Below, piece after piece: positions 1 through 8,166 of a stretch of 64,000 bases of DNA. Origin of the DNA: Flavobacteriales bacterium (GTDB taxonomy: Bacteria > Bacteroidota > Bacteroidia > Flavobacteriales > Flavobacteriaceae). The notes beneath the pieces were generated by a model, which searched no databases, was not told where the DNA came from, and was given only the letters and a program-made list of their open reading frames with translations. The stretch is taken from the NCBI GenBank assembly GCA_018335925.1, contig JAGXRF010000097.1, forward strand, positions 1 through 64,000. The letters are read 5' to 3'. Position 1 is the stretch's first letter. Each line of letters opens with the position of its first letter. The position numbers and the translations under genes are program-made.

Positions 1-102
1 TTCGTGTGGTTAGTAGAACAAAATAGAAAGCAAGCCCACTCAATCGAGTGGGTTTGTTGTTTATACTGCATTAGAAAACCCGAGGCTATGGCTACGAATA
101 CC
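1..102. repeat. Direct repeat copy A (102 bp) with hairpin
   Basis: This block is repeated without mismatch at 198-299 (offset 197). It contains a 7-bp stem (35-41 CCCACTC, loop 42-45, 46-52 GAGTGGG) followed by a T-rich run, which looks like an intrinsic terminator for plus-strand reading. A second small hairpin (113-118 with 123-128, CACGAA/TTCGTG) follows just outside the repeat. The phrase TTCGTGTGGTTAGTAGAAC recurs at 123-141, and a shortened form recurs at 2482-2496. The block lies in the Rhs accessory region and looks like a duplicated 3' tail of Rhs-type cassettes; that origin is inference. No gene is seen in it. Confidence 0.85.
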
Positions 103-197
103 TCCGCTACCGCACGAATCCCTTCGTGTGGTTAGTAGAACAAAAACACAAACTCAAGCTCCGCAACAAAAAGCAGCCCCGCTATCGCACGAATCCT

Positions 198-299
198 TTC
201 GTGTGGTTAGTAGAACAAAATAGAAAGCAAGCCCACTCAATCGAGTGGGTTTGTTGTTTATACTGCATTAGAAAACCCGAGGCTATGGCTACGAATACC
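198..299. repeat. Direct repeat copy B (102 bp) with hairpin
   Basis: This is the second exact copy of the 1-102 block. Its own terminator-like stem is at 232-238/243-249. It is preceded by a CACGAA-TCCT-TTCGTG hairpin at 188-203 that matches the one at 113-128. The spacing (197 bp) and identity suggest recent duplication or gene conversion, since neutral DNA would have diverged. Confidence 0.85.
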
Positions 300-475
300 C
301 CCCGCTACCGCACGACCCGAGCGTAGCGAACAGACTAAGTAATCCTTGTCTTCTGTCAATTATAAAATCCAACAAAACCAACCCTAACAAGTAGGTTTTT
401 TATAAACAAAAAAAATACGGTTTTTTAGAGTTCCCCCTTCAGGGGTTGGGGGCTTTTTGATATCTTTACGATGCC
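300..475. other. Non-coding tail region before the Rhs remnant
   Basis: I see no gene here. The stretch 311-400 (GCGTAGCGAACAGACTAAG, then the AACCAACCCTAACAAG phrase) is a diverged copy of the tail at 2457-2535 on the other side of the Rhs genes. Hairpin-forming sequences lie at 370-398 (AAAACC/GGTTTT arms) and 433-452 (CCCCC/GGGGG arms followed by TTTTT). Both look like terminators for plus-strand transcription coming from the left. Confidence 0.5.
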
Positions 476-937
476 ATGGTAGTAAAAGTAAGAAAATTTG
501 TGCACCAGCAAGGAGCTAACAACTCTTGGCCCGATTATTTGAATGGGTTTCAGTATTCCAATGAAATATTGCAATTCTTTCCACATATAGAGGGCTATGT
601 ACAATACTACCAAGAAGGGGAAGAAAACGGCAACACCAACCAAGGAAATGATGGAGCACCATTACAGGAAGGTTTTAGTTATGTATACCAATATAGGGCG
701 GAGCGTAAAAAAATAGTCCAGTGGACTATTTTAGCGAACGAGCCAGCAGGCGGGGTGGCAAAAGGCAACAACCGACTAAACTACACCCTGAACCGCGAAG
801 GCACCTTATCCATCCTCTCCGAAGACCATTACTATCCCTTCGGGATGAAACACCCCTACAACAACGACCGCAGAGAATGGGCTTTTATCCGCATAGAAAA
901 CATCCCAACCCCTTTTTGTACGACAAGTACCAAATAG
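476..937 (+). pseudogene. Decayed Rhs/YD-repeat core fragment
   Basis: This is a remnant of an Rhs repeat-associated core. Seen in frame: YLNGFQYSNEILQFFP, then NRLNYTLN, then SEDHYYPFGMKH, in the order typical of flavobacterial Rhs cores. Two lesions are visible. The usual DHLGN segment is replaced by about 22 unrelated residues that include a perfect palindrome at 711-731. The frame then ends at 935-937, while the continuing core (GYQYKYNGKEWQDELGL) is in another frame from about 939. No signal peptide and none of the long upstream YD repeats are present, so the fragment has also lost its 5' part. It is probably non-functional; a role as a recombination donor for a complete Rhs gene elsewhere is possible. 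Confidence 0.7.
711..731. repeat. Perfect palindrome inside the Rhs core
   Basis: The arms AAATAGTCCA (711-720) and TGGACTATTT (722-731) are exact reverse complements around a single centre base at 721. The palindrome lies where the conserved DHLGN segment of the core should be, so it belongs to inserted DNA and not to the core. It keeps the reading frame. It could be the footprint of a small palindromic mobile repeat. Confidence 0.8.
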
Positions 938-1001
938 TGGGTATCAGTATAAGTACAACGGTAAAGAATGGCAGGATGAACTGGGGCTTAATGTTACAGC
1001 G

Positions 1002-1856
1002 ATGGATTTTAGGCAGTATGATAATGCCATTGGGAGATTTAACGGTATTGATGCTTTGGCAGAATACTCCTTTGACAAAACCCCATATAGATTTGGGTTT
1101 AATAATCCCATATATTGGTCTGATCCAAGTGGATTATCAGAAAGTAATACTAATTTTGCAGACTACTACGATAAAAATGGGGTTGTTTATTTTGACCCTA
1201 ATGTTGGGCCAGATAATTTACCATCTGGTGCAACTTATATCGGTCCTACTTACTATAATCCTGAAACAGGAACTTTTTGGGATGAAAACATGAATCCTAC
1301 ACAAATGGATGGGGGTGAATTAGATGGAGTTACCGTGAGTGCTTCTCGAAATTCTTCTAGTAGTTCTCCTTGGTTTTATAATCACGAAGGGTTTGGTCTT
1401 TGGGGATCGAACAGATACGGAGACTTAGGAGGTCATAGGAATGGGACGAGAAAGCATTCAATTGAAGCAAGTCAGATTCCTACAGGTTTTGGGAAAGCAA
1501 GAGATTCGAGAGGTAAAAGAGGCTTTTGGGAATGGTTATTTAGTTGGAAGAAAAATAAAGTAGATGCTGTTAGTAGGATTGAAACAATAGATGCAATTAC
1601 TAAAGACGGAAACACTTCAACAATGGAAGTACAGAATACTGAACCTGTAAACCCTCCAAATAAATCAGTAAGTACGACTGTAGATTATTATGATGTAGAA
1701 ATAATAATTGAAAAAGATGGAAGTAAAAATATTCGATCTACAAGAAAAGATACAACTTATCCAATAAATCTTAATAAAGATAGTTTACAAGATTATTTTA
1801 ATCAAAAGTATAATAAAGATTATGAAAAAAACGCAAAAAAAATTGGTTGGCAATAA
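1002..1856 (+). CDS. Rhs core C-terminal end with variable (candidate toxin) domain
   Basis: A protein of 284 residues. Residues 1-45 are the end of the Rhs core (RQYDNAIGRFNGIDALAEY, then NNPIYWSDPSGL), the conserved junction after which polymorphic toxin domains begin. The same frame is open from about 897 and includes YKYNGKEWQDELGL before the ATG, so the ATG marks only the first possible start of a truncated gene. After the junction come a low-complexity linker, a VTVSASR linker motif of the kind common in Bacteroidota Rhs proteins, a Ser-rich stretch and a charged tail ending KKIGWQ. I do not recognise the tail as a known toxin fold. It overlaps the next gene by 35 nt in another frame, as toxin/immunity pairs often do. 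Confidence 0.6.
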   Translation: MDFRQYDNAIGRFNGIDALAEYSFDKTPYRFGFNNPIYWSDPSGLSESNTNFADYYDKNGVVYFDPNVGPDNLPSGATYIGPTYYNPETGTFWDENMNPTQMDGGELDGVTVSASRNSSSSSPWFYNHEGFGLWGSNRYGDLGGHRNGTRKHSIEASQIPTGFGKARDSRGKRGFWEWLFSWKKNKVDAVSRIETIDAITKDGNTSTMEVQNTEPVNPPNKSVSTTVDYYDVEIIIEKDGSKNIRSTRKDTTYPINLNKDSLQDYFNQKYNKDYEKNAKKIGWQ

Positions 1857-2349
1857 TATAGTAACTATTTATTCCTATGTTACATTATCATTATTACTAT
1901 TATGCTGTCAAGATAGTTATATTAATAATAGAAAAATAACAGAAAATAACATTGATATAAAATTAGATTTAAAAAAAACAAACGATTCTGTTTTATATGG
2001 TATTATAAAGTATGATAATTCTTTAAAGGAAAAACTTGATACATTAGCTAGATATACAAGAATACATTATTCAGTTGTTGAACCAATACCATTTGATTTG
2101 ATTACTTTGAAATCTTTAGATTACAAAACGATTATAGATCCAGACAAAAAAGAGGGTGTAAAATTTCCATTTGAATTAGATTTTAAAAAAAAGGATATTA
2201 GTATATACTTTATATTGGAGGACGAGTATTTTTTTTATGATGATATTAATGATGTTACTATTTTAAGAAAAATTCATAAAAAATTTGTGTGTAATTTTAA
2301 AAAGGAAAGAAACTTGATTAAAATAAATTTTTTGAATAATAATAATTAA
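1822..2349 (+). CDS. Small lipoprotein-like protein, candidate Rhs immunity partner
   Basis: A protein of 175 residues of unknown family. A hydrophobic segment at about residues 14-29 ends LLLLCCQDS, which resembles a lipoprotein signal, although the residue before the cysteine does not fit the lipobox well. The rest is soluble, Lys/Asp/Ile-rich and very AT-rich in codons compared with the housekeeping genes of the window, which suggests transfer. The start overlaps the Rhs tail by 35 nt, so the two are probably co-translated. From position (directly after an Rhs variable tip) and size I infer an immunity or accessory protein. No sequence motif proves this. Confidence 0.5.
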   Translation: MKKTQKKLVGNNIVTIYSYVTLSLLLLCCQDSYINNRKITENNIDIKLDLKKTNDSVLYGIIKYDNSLKEKLDTLARYTRIHYSVVEPIPFDLITLKSLDYKTIIDPDKKEGVKFPFELDFKKKDISIYFILEDEYFFYDDINDVTILRKIHKKFVCNFKKERNLIKINFLNNNN

Positions 2350-2762
2350 GGTAATGTGGTCAAAAATAGTTGGAGATTTTTTCTGCTCTTCGAAGTCTTC
2401 TGACCCAGCTCTGCGAAGTCTCCTGACTTCGGAGTCCCATATCCCGCATAACACAAACGTAGCAAACAAACGAAGTAATCTTTCGTGTGGTTAGTATAAC
2501 TAAAAATCAACAAACCAACCCTAACAAGTTGGTTTTGTTGTTTTACAAAGTAGCTTTGTTTTTAGGTACCTTAAGAGTTCCCATGCTCTCCGATTCGTAT
2601 AGCAATAGGAACCTGATTTCGGAGTAAAATAAACCTGTTATTTTTTAGGCAATTTAAAAATTTAAACAACTCAGCTATACCGTTAAAAAGTAAATCAAAA
2701 AAGTTATTTTTGATTAGCAACTAAAAAAATAAAACAACTTCCTTTGGTAGTAAACGAAGTCT
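2350..2762. other. Non-coding region with Rhs-tail repeats
   Basis: I see no gene in these 413 bases. 2457-2496 repeats the tail phrase of 311-345 and the TTCGTGTGGTTAGTA phrase of the left-edge repeats. A small hairpin is at 2415-2430 (GAAGTC/GACTTC). A second, AT-rich hairpin (2694-2701 with 2707-2714) lies near the end of the minus-strand acyltransferase gene and could end its transcript. Confidence 0.5.
2507..2540 (+). terminator. Terminator-like hairpin after the Rhs cassette
   Basis: The arms AAACCAAC (2512-2519) and GTTGGTTT (2528-2535) pair exactly, and the stem can be lengthened outward with one bulged T. A T-rich run follows. It is the likely 3' end of the Rhs/lipoprotein transcript. 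A weaker version of the same sequence lies at 370-398. Confidence 0.6.
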
Positions 2763-4556
2763 TTACTTCGATGTCTTCTTCTCCAATTCTTTTTGAAACT
2801 CTTCCATGACTGGTTTTACGGTGCTTTCTGGCAAATCAGAAATTTTAATATACATCAATCCATCTACTGCATTATTAAATAGAGGGTCTACATTAAATGC
2901 AACTACTCTTGCATTTTGCTTGATGTACTTTTTAATCAAAACCGGTAAACGCAAGGCACCCGGCTCTACTTCGTCAATAATTTTATCAAATTTATTTAAG
3001 TCGGACGAAGTTTCGTTTAACACAAAATCCTTGTCTTCGTCTTTTAATTTTACTTTGTATTCCTGTTTTGGCCTAACGTATTGGGCAATATAAGCATCAA
3101 AATAATGAGAACGCATAAACTCAATCATCAAACTTTTAGAAAACTCCGAAAACTGGTTGCTAATACTTACCCCACCTATCAAATATTTGTGCTCCGGGTA
3201 TCTGAGCGTAGTATGTACAATACCTTTCCAAAGTAAAAATAATGGCATTGGTTTTTGTTGGTATTCTCCTATGATAAATGCACGACCCATTTCGATAGAT
3301 TGTGACATAAAATCGTACAATTCAGGCTCAAAACGGAACAAATCATTCAAATAAAAACCATTAATTCCGTGTTCTTTATAAATTTCAGATCCCAATCCCA
3401 TTCGATAAGCACCAGCAATCACTTGGGCATCATCATCCCATAAAAACATGTGATGATAGTATTGGTCAAAACTATCTAAATCTAAAGATTCGTTGGTTCC
3501 CTCTCCTACTGCTCTAAAAGTGATTTCTCGCAAACGACCTAATTCGTGTAAGATATTCGGAATTTTATCTGCCTTAGCCAAATAAACCTCGTAGTTTTTA
3601 CTTTTCAATAATCTATAATCTCCTTGTTTTAAACTCTCTACCTCTGCAATAATCTTGTCTTGGTTGGCAGGCTTTGCAATTTCTTTAGGTGGTTTAGGTA
3701 ATTTAAAATTTGGACCAATCAACAGACTATTTCCTTTTACAAAAGCATTGGAAAGCATGTAAGTTTTTTTACGTAAAAACTCGCAATACTGATCTATGTT
3801 TTCCAATTCATTTTGCTCTGCTACCGAAATAGGCTTTCCGATTCTAACTTTAATTACTCTTCTTTTTTGAGAAAATAATTCTGAAGGTAATTTTGCTGTT
3901 CGTAAAGTATCATTCAATTTAGATAACAAATAGAAAAAACGACTGTTTTTTGCGTGAAAATATATGGGTACTACCGGAACGTTAGCTTTTTTAATCAATT
4001 TAATGGCTCCTTCTTCCCAAGGTTTATCTACAATTATTTTCCCATCTTTATAGGTAGAAACTTCACCAGCCGGAAAAATCCCTAAAGGTTTTCCATCGGC
4101 TAAATGACGAAGTGTTTCTTTGATACCTACCACACTCGATTTGGCACTTTTATGATTTTCAAAAGGATTAACCGGCATGATGTATGGCTTCATCGGCTCA
4201 ATACGATGCAACAAAAAATTGGCAATTATCTTGTAATCCGGTACCCTTTCTAACATCAATTTTAACAACAAAATCCCATCAATTCCTCCTAACGGATGGT
4301 TGGAAATGGTAATGTATGCTCCATCCTTTGGCAATCGTTTAAAATCTTCTTCCGGAATCTCGAATTTGATATTAAATTCATCTAAAATAGCATTTAAAAA
4401 ATCCACATCTTTCAAATGCTTGTTTCGATTATAAAAATCGTTCAAAGCTGAAATGCGAAGTAACTTCATCAAAATCCAACCAATAAAAGTCCCGAAAACT
4501 CCGTATTTGTCCAGATTTACAGCCCTTGCAATCTCTTTAGCAGTTACTAATCCCAT
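2763..4556 (-). CDS. olsF: Bifunctional acyltransferase, OlsF-type ornithine/glycine lipid synthase
   Basis: A protein of 597 residues that fuses two acyltransferase modules. The N-terminal half is a lysophospholipid acyltransferase (PlsC/hemolysin type) fold with NHPLGGID at residues 86-93 and FPAGEVS further on. The C-terminal half (about 320-530) is a GNAT-like N-acyltransferase of the kind found in OlsB-type enzymes. OlsF enzymes, described in Serratia and Flavobacterium, first N-acylate an amino acid and then add the second acyl chain, giving phosphate-free membrane lipids. Whether ornithine or glycine is the substrate here cannot be read from the sequence. I chose the ATG at 4556 because the longer ORF (to 4583) would run into a CAAAAATA box (4581-4588, the minus-strand -7 element). 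Confidence 0.75.
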   Translation of the reverse strand: MGLVTAKEIARAVNLDKYGVFGTFIGWILMKLLRISALNDFYNRNKHLKDVDFLNAILDEFNIKFEIPEEDFKRLPKDGAYITISNHPLGGIDGILLLKLMLERVPDYKIIANFLLHRIEPMKPYIMPVNPFENHKSAKSSVVGIKETLRHLADGKPLGIFPAGEVSTYKDGKIIVDKPWEEGAIKLIKKANVPVVPIYFHAKNSRFFYLLSKLNDTLRTAKLPSELFSQKRRVIKVRIGKPISVAEQNELENIDQYCEFLRKKTYMLSNAFVKGNSLLIGPNFKLPKPPKEIAKPANQDKIIAEVESLKQGDYRLLKSKNYEVYLAKADKIPNILHELGRLREITFRAVGEGTNESLDLDSFDQYYHHMFLWDDDAQVIAGAYRMGLGSEIYKEHGINGFYLNDLFRFEPELYDFMSQSIEMGRAFIIGEYQQKPMPLFLLWKGIVHTTLRYPEHKYLIGGVSISNQFSEFSKSLMIEFMRSHYFDAYIAQYVRPKQEYKVKLKDEDKDFVLNETSSDLNKFDKIIDEVEPGALRLPVLIKKYIKQNARVVAFNVDPLFNNAVDGLMYIKISDLPESTVKPVMEEFQKELEKKTSK

Positions 4557-4715
4557 AGTTTTGGTTTGGTGAGTAAACAACAAAAATACAAAACAAAATA
4601 AAAATAAAACACTTTGTTAAACATTCCGAAACATTGTTTTGTGTTTCTTGTGGTATAAATCGCTTGAAATAGGCTGGTTAAAATAGTATCTTCGCAAAAA
4701 GTTTTTACGGATATT

Positions 4716-5072
4716 ATGTCAAGAGATGAGCAATTAAAACAAAAATGGGATCAAGTAGTTCAATTTTTGTCGGATAAATTTGGAGAAGGAGAAGTTTTAG
4801 ATTTAGATGCCATTTTATTTTTAATAGGAGTTCAGGAATTAGGAAAATGGCAACAAAATTTTGCCAAAGACGAAAAAATCAATTTGATGCATGTCGGAAT
4901 ATGTAGGGTTTTGGAACCTTATGGCTACTATGCTTTTGATTATGTAGATCAAGATGGATGGCCACATTACAAAACCTTGGAATTGTTACCTCCGTTAAAG
5001 GCCGGAGAACAATCGGTATTGATGAAAGAAGCAATTGTTCAATATTTTTCTGCGACAGGATTTTTTAAGTAA
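4716..5072 (+). CDS. Conserved hypothetical protein, 118 residues
   Basis: A soluble acidic protein without signal peptide or membrane segment. I recognise no named domain. The sequence is regular and compact (FLIGVQELGKWQQNF; YGYYAFDYVDQDGWPHYKTL), as expected of a real single-domain cytosolic protein, and the ATG is well placed after an A-rich leader. It ends 9 nt before the ComF-type gene, so the two are likely co-transcribed. The function is unknown. Confidence 0.7.
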   Translation: MSRDEQLKQKWDQVVQFLSDKFGEGEVLDLDAILFLIGVQELGKWQQNFAKDEKINLMHVGICRVLEPYGYYAFDYVDQDGWPHYKTLELLPPLKAGEQSVLMKEAIVQYFSATGFFK

Positions 5073-5081
5073 CTTAGCGTT

Positions 5082-5759
5082 ATGTGGAAAAGTTTTGTGC
5101 AATTATTTTTTCCGAAGACTTGTATTTCATGTGTGGATTTATTGCCTCCAAGTGAAGAATTTTTGTGTGTGGCATGCAGACACCAATTGCCATTAACCAT
5201 ACATTTTGAACAACCTAACAACGAAGTTTTTCGAATATTTGAAGGCCACTTGCCAATAACTCACGGAGCTGCCATGTTTTATTTTGATAAGCAAACCGGA
5301 GTGCAAAACTTAGTGCATTTACTCAAATACAAAAAGCAACAACGAATTGGAACTTTTTTAGGTGAATGGCTAGGTAAACTTTTGGTACAACACCACTGGA
5401 AACCTGATATGATTGTAGCAGTTCCGTTGCACCCAAAAAAACAAAGACAACGTGGGTATAATCAACTAACCAAATTCGGACAAGCAATAGCAACAGAATT
5501 ACAAATTCCGTATTTCGAAGATATGCTTATCCGAACATCATACCAAATATCGCAATCGAAACTAAACAAATTGGAAAGAGCAGCTATCAGAGAAAATACT
5601 TTTGTTTTAAATCCGAAATACCAATTACATAACCAAACTATTTTGCTAATTGACGATATCATTACTACCGGAAGTACTTTAAAACAATGTGGAAAAGCAT
5701 TAAATGATAACAACCAAATTAAAATTCAAATTGCTTCGATAGGATGGACTGTACTTTAA
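5082..5759 (+). CDS. comF: ComF family phosphoribosyltransferase-like protein
   Basis: A protein of 225 residues with the standard ComF layout: an N-terminal zinc-ribbon-like pair of Cys pairs (CISC near residue 13, CVAC near 31), then a type I phosphoribosyltransferase domain with the PRPP loop ILLIDDIITTGST at about 188-200. In naturally transformable bacteria ComF proteins support DNA uptake. In most Bacteroidota the physiological role is not established, and no other competence gene is visible nearby. Full length. Confidence 0.85.
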   Translation: MWKSFVQLFFPKTCISCVDLLPPSEEFLCVACRHQLPLTIHFEQPNNEVFRIFEGHLPITHGAAMFYFDKQTGVQNLVHLLKYKKQQRIGTFLGEWLGKLLVQHHWKPDMIVAVPLHPKKQRQRGYNQLTKFGQAIATELQIPYFEDMLIRTSYQISQSKLNKLERAAIRENTFVLNPKYQLHNQTILLIDDIITTGSTLKQCGKALNDNNQIKIQIASIGWTVL

Positions 5760-5810
5760 GATTTCCTTTTGCTTAAAATTGCTTACTTTGCAACGAAATT
5801 TATTTGCTTC

Positions 5811-7397
5811 ATGAAAAGCTTTTTTCGAATTGTTTTTTTGGGAATTTTAATCCTAAGTTTTACCAAATGTGCCAAAAGAGGATTTATTGATGGTGGTGCC
5901 AAAGACACCATTGCTCCGGTGTTAAAAATTAGTACTCCTGCCAATTATAGCACCAACTTTAATGGCAAAGAAATCAAACTATATTTTGATGAATATGTCA
6001 AACTAAAAGACGTTAACAAGCAATTGATTATATCCCCTCCTATGGATCCCATGCCAGAGGTATTACCTACCATGGCAAGCAAATACATTACCATTAAAAT
6101 TAAAGATACGCTTAAAGAAAATACTACTTACAGTTTTAATTTTGGACAAAGTATCCAAGACCATAACGAAGGCAATCCGATGAAGCAGTTTAGATATGTG
6201 ATGTCTACCGGAAGTTATGTAGATTCACTAAAACTAGGAGGAAAAGTAAAAGATGCGTTTTTGCAAGAAACCGAAAAATTTGTTACAGTACTATTGTATG
6301 AACGCAACGAAACGTACCATGATTCTGCAGTTTACAAAAGAGTCCCAGACTACGTAACCAATACGCTGGACCTTGGCAATGACTTTGTATTTGAAAATGT
6401 AAAGCCCGGGAAATACCAATTAATTGCCTTAAAAGACAAAAACAATAATTTTAAATTCGACCCGAAAACGGATATGATAGGTTTTCATCCGGAAGTAATT
6501 CAAATTCCGAATGATACCTTGTACGAAGTAGAACTATTTAAAGAAGAACTTCCGTTTAAAGCCATCAATGCGAGCTTGCCAAACAACAACAAGGCATGGA
6601 TTGGATATGAAGGAAAAGCCAAAAAACAAACTGTTGAAATTTTTGACCAAAACGAATGGAAAACAGCCATTACCAGCAAACATCCCAGCAAAGATTCCTT
6701 AGAGGTATGGTTTCCTAAATTGACTTCTGATAGTTTAAAACTTCGCATTGCCAACCAAAAAGAATTTGCTTTGGCAGTGAAAAAACTTAAAAAAGACACT
6801 TTGAATATTGCTGCAGAAAAAGAAGGAAACCTATTATTTGGAAAACCCATCTTTATCAAACATAGCACTCCTATTCAACATATCGATATCAGTAAATTCA
6901 TATTAACTGATAAAGATTCAACCGTTGTACAGTTTAACCACCAAATGGATGCTTGGAACCAAAAAATTCAAATAGATTTTACCGCAGAAGAACGTCAAAA
7001 ATACCAATTGCTTTTGTTGCCGGGTGCCATTACGGATATGTTTGAAACTAGTAACGACTCTCTGAAATTCCAATTTTCAACCAGAGCAAAAACGGATTAT
7101 GGCAATTTAAAACTTATACTAAAAAACGTAAAAAGTTACCCTTTGATTGTGCAGTTGACCGATGATAAAGGAACCACCAAACACGAATTAATTGTCAATA
7201 GTCCAGAGGCAAATTTCCCATGGATAGACCCCTTTAAATATACCATTCGTTTTATTTACGATATCAACGAAAATGGCATTTGGGACACTGGGAATTTTTT
7301 ACAAAAAAAGCAAACCGAAGAAGTCCTTTATTATCCTAAAACCATCGATGTCCGACAAAATTGGGATGTAGAACAAGCCATAGATTTAGGTGGCTAA
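5811..7397 (+). CDS. Lipoprotein with N-terminal Ig-like (SbsA-type) domain
   Basis: A protein of 528 residues. A lipoprotein signal is seen at residues 1-20 (FLGILILSFTKC, with Cys20 as the acylation site), so it is probably anchored in the outer membrane. Residues about 30-130 form a bacterial Ig-like domain: APVLKISTPANYSTNF, then YFDEYVKL, then NTTYSFNFGQSIQD. A transthyretin-like segment (VKPGKYQLIALKDKNNNFKF) follows in the middle. Proteins of this make-up are common, essential-looking and poorly understood in Flavobacteriia. The longer ORF begins at a TTG (5769) and would add a hydrophilic leader before the signal, so I start at the ATG. It ends 1 nt before the convergent nitrilase gene. 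Confidence 0.8.
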   Translation: MKSFFRIVFLGILILSFTKCAKRGFIDGGAKDTIAPVLKISTPANYSTNFNGKEIKLYFDEYVKLKDVNKQLIISPPMDPMPEVLPTMASKYITIKIKDTLKENTTYSFNFGQSIQDHNEGNPMKQFRYVMSTGSYVDSLKLGGKVKDAFLQETEKFVTVLLYERNETYHDSAVYKRVPDYVTNTLDLGNDFVFENVKPGKYQLIALKDKNNNFKFDPKTDMIGFHPEVIQIPNDTLYEVELFKEELPFKAINASLPNNNKAWIGYEGKAKKQTVEIFDQNEWKTAITSKHPSKDSLEVWFPKLTSDSLKLRIANQKEFALAVKKLKKDTLNIAAEKEGNLLFGKPIFIKHSTPIQHIDISKFILTDKDSTVVQFNHQMDAWNQKIQIDFTAEERQKYQLLLLPGAITDMFETSNDSLKFQFSTRAKTDYGNLKLILKNVKSYPLIVQLTDDKGTTKHELIVNSPEANFPWIDPFKYTIRFIYDINENGIWDTGNFLQKKQTEEVLYYPKTIDVRQNWDVEQAIDLGG

Positions 7398-7398
7398 A

Positions 7399-8166
7399 CT
7401 AACTTTGAATAATAAATACGTCTCTATCTTGTAAAAAGGGAAGTTTTTTTCTTATCTCTTGTAATGATGAAAGAGATAATGTAGTTTGAAAAATACCCTC
7501 TTGTGCAATTGCTTCTGTTACCACATTTCCAAAAGCATCCATAATGGCACTTTGTCCCGGATAATTTAATTGGTTTGCATCTTGTCCAATTCGGTTAACT
7601 CCAATAACATAACACTGATTTTCTATTGCTCTTGCTCGCAGCAACACCTCCCAAGCCTGAATGCGTGGAGCAGGCCAGTTGGCAACATAAATCAATAAAT
7701 CGTAATCTTGGGTGTTTCTACTAAAAACCGGAAATCGCAAATCGTAACAAACTTGTAAGCAAATTTTCCAATCATGGTAATGAACTACCATTGGAAGCCT
7801 TCCCGCAGTATATGATTGGTGCTCACCAGCCATTTTAAACAAATGACGTTTGTTGTAGTAATCAATCTTTCCGTTTGGATGCACAAAAACCATTCGATTA
7901 TAAAAATGGGTATCCTCTAAAATTACCAAACTGCCTGTTATTGCAATTTCATAAGTACTCGCTAGTTCTTTCATCCACTGAATGGTTTCTCCCTGCATGG
8001 TTTCGGCTACTTTTTCCGGATGCATGGTAAAACCCGAGGTAAACATTTCGGGTAAAACCAATAAATCTCCCAAATCATTGGTAGATTGTATCCATTGTTG
8101 GATGACATTTCTGTTTTTAACTGGATTTTCCCAAACAAGAGGAATTTGAAGAAAAGAAACTTTCAT
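7399..8166 (-). CDS. Nitrilase-superfamily amidohydrolase, omega-amidase (YafV) type
   Basis: A protein of 255 residues of the carbon-nitrogen hydrolase fold. All three catalytic residues are visible: Glu in LPEMFTSGF (about residue 40), Lys in YYNKRHLF (about 106) and Cys in LQVCYDLRFP (about 140). The sequence around the cysteine and the length fit the omega-amidase/YafV branch, which hydrolyses alpha-ketoglutaramate or similar amides in metabolite repair. The substrate is inference. The start is the ATG at 8166; two codons upstream there is only a TTG. Confidence 0.85.
   Translation of the reverse strand: MKVSFLQIPLVWENPVKNRNVIQQWIQSTNDLGDLLVLPEMFTSGFTMHPEKVAETMQGETIQWMKELASTYEIAITGSLVILEDTHFYNRMVFVHPNGKIDYYNKRHLFKMAGEHQSYTAGRLPMVVHYHDWKICLQVCYDLRFPVFSRNTQDYDLLIYVANWPAPRIQAWEVLLRARAIENQCYVIGVNRIGQDANQLNYPGQSAIMDAFGNVVTEAIAQEGIFQTTLSLSSLQEIRKKLPFLQDRDVFIIQS

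Noticed and set aside
1..300. CRISPR array at the left edge
   Set aside because: The repeat is 102 bp with a 197-bp offset, only two full copies, and no cas gene nearby.
126..326. Open frame of 66 residues across the left-edge repeats
   Set aside because: It only translates the repeated hairpin DNA (the same peptide phrase appears twice) and has no start context or family.
2263..2469. Minus-strand frame of 68 residues behind the lipoprotein gene
   Set aside because: It runs antisense into the lipoprotein gene and the repeat tail, with no signal or family.
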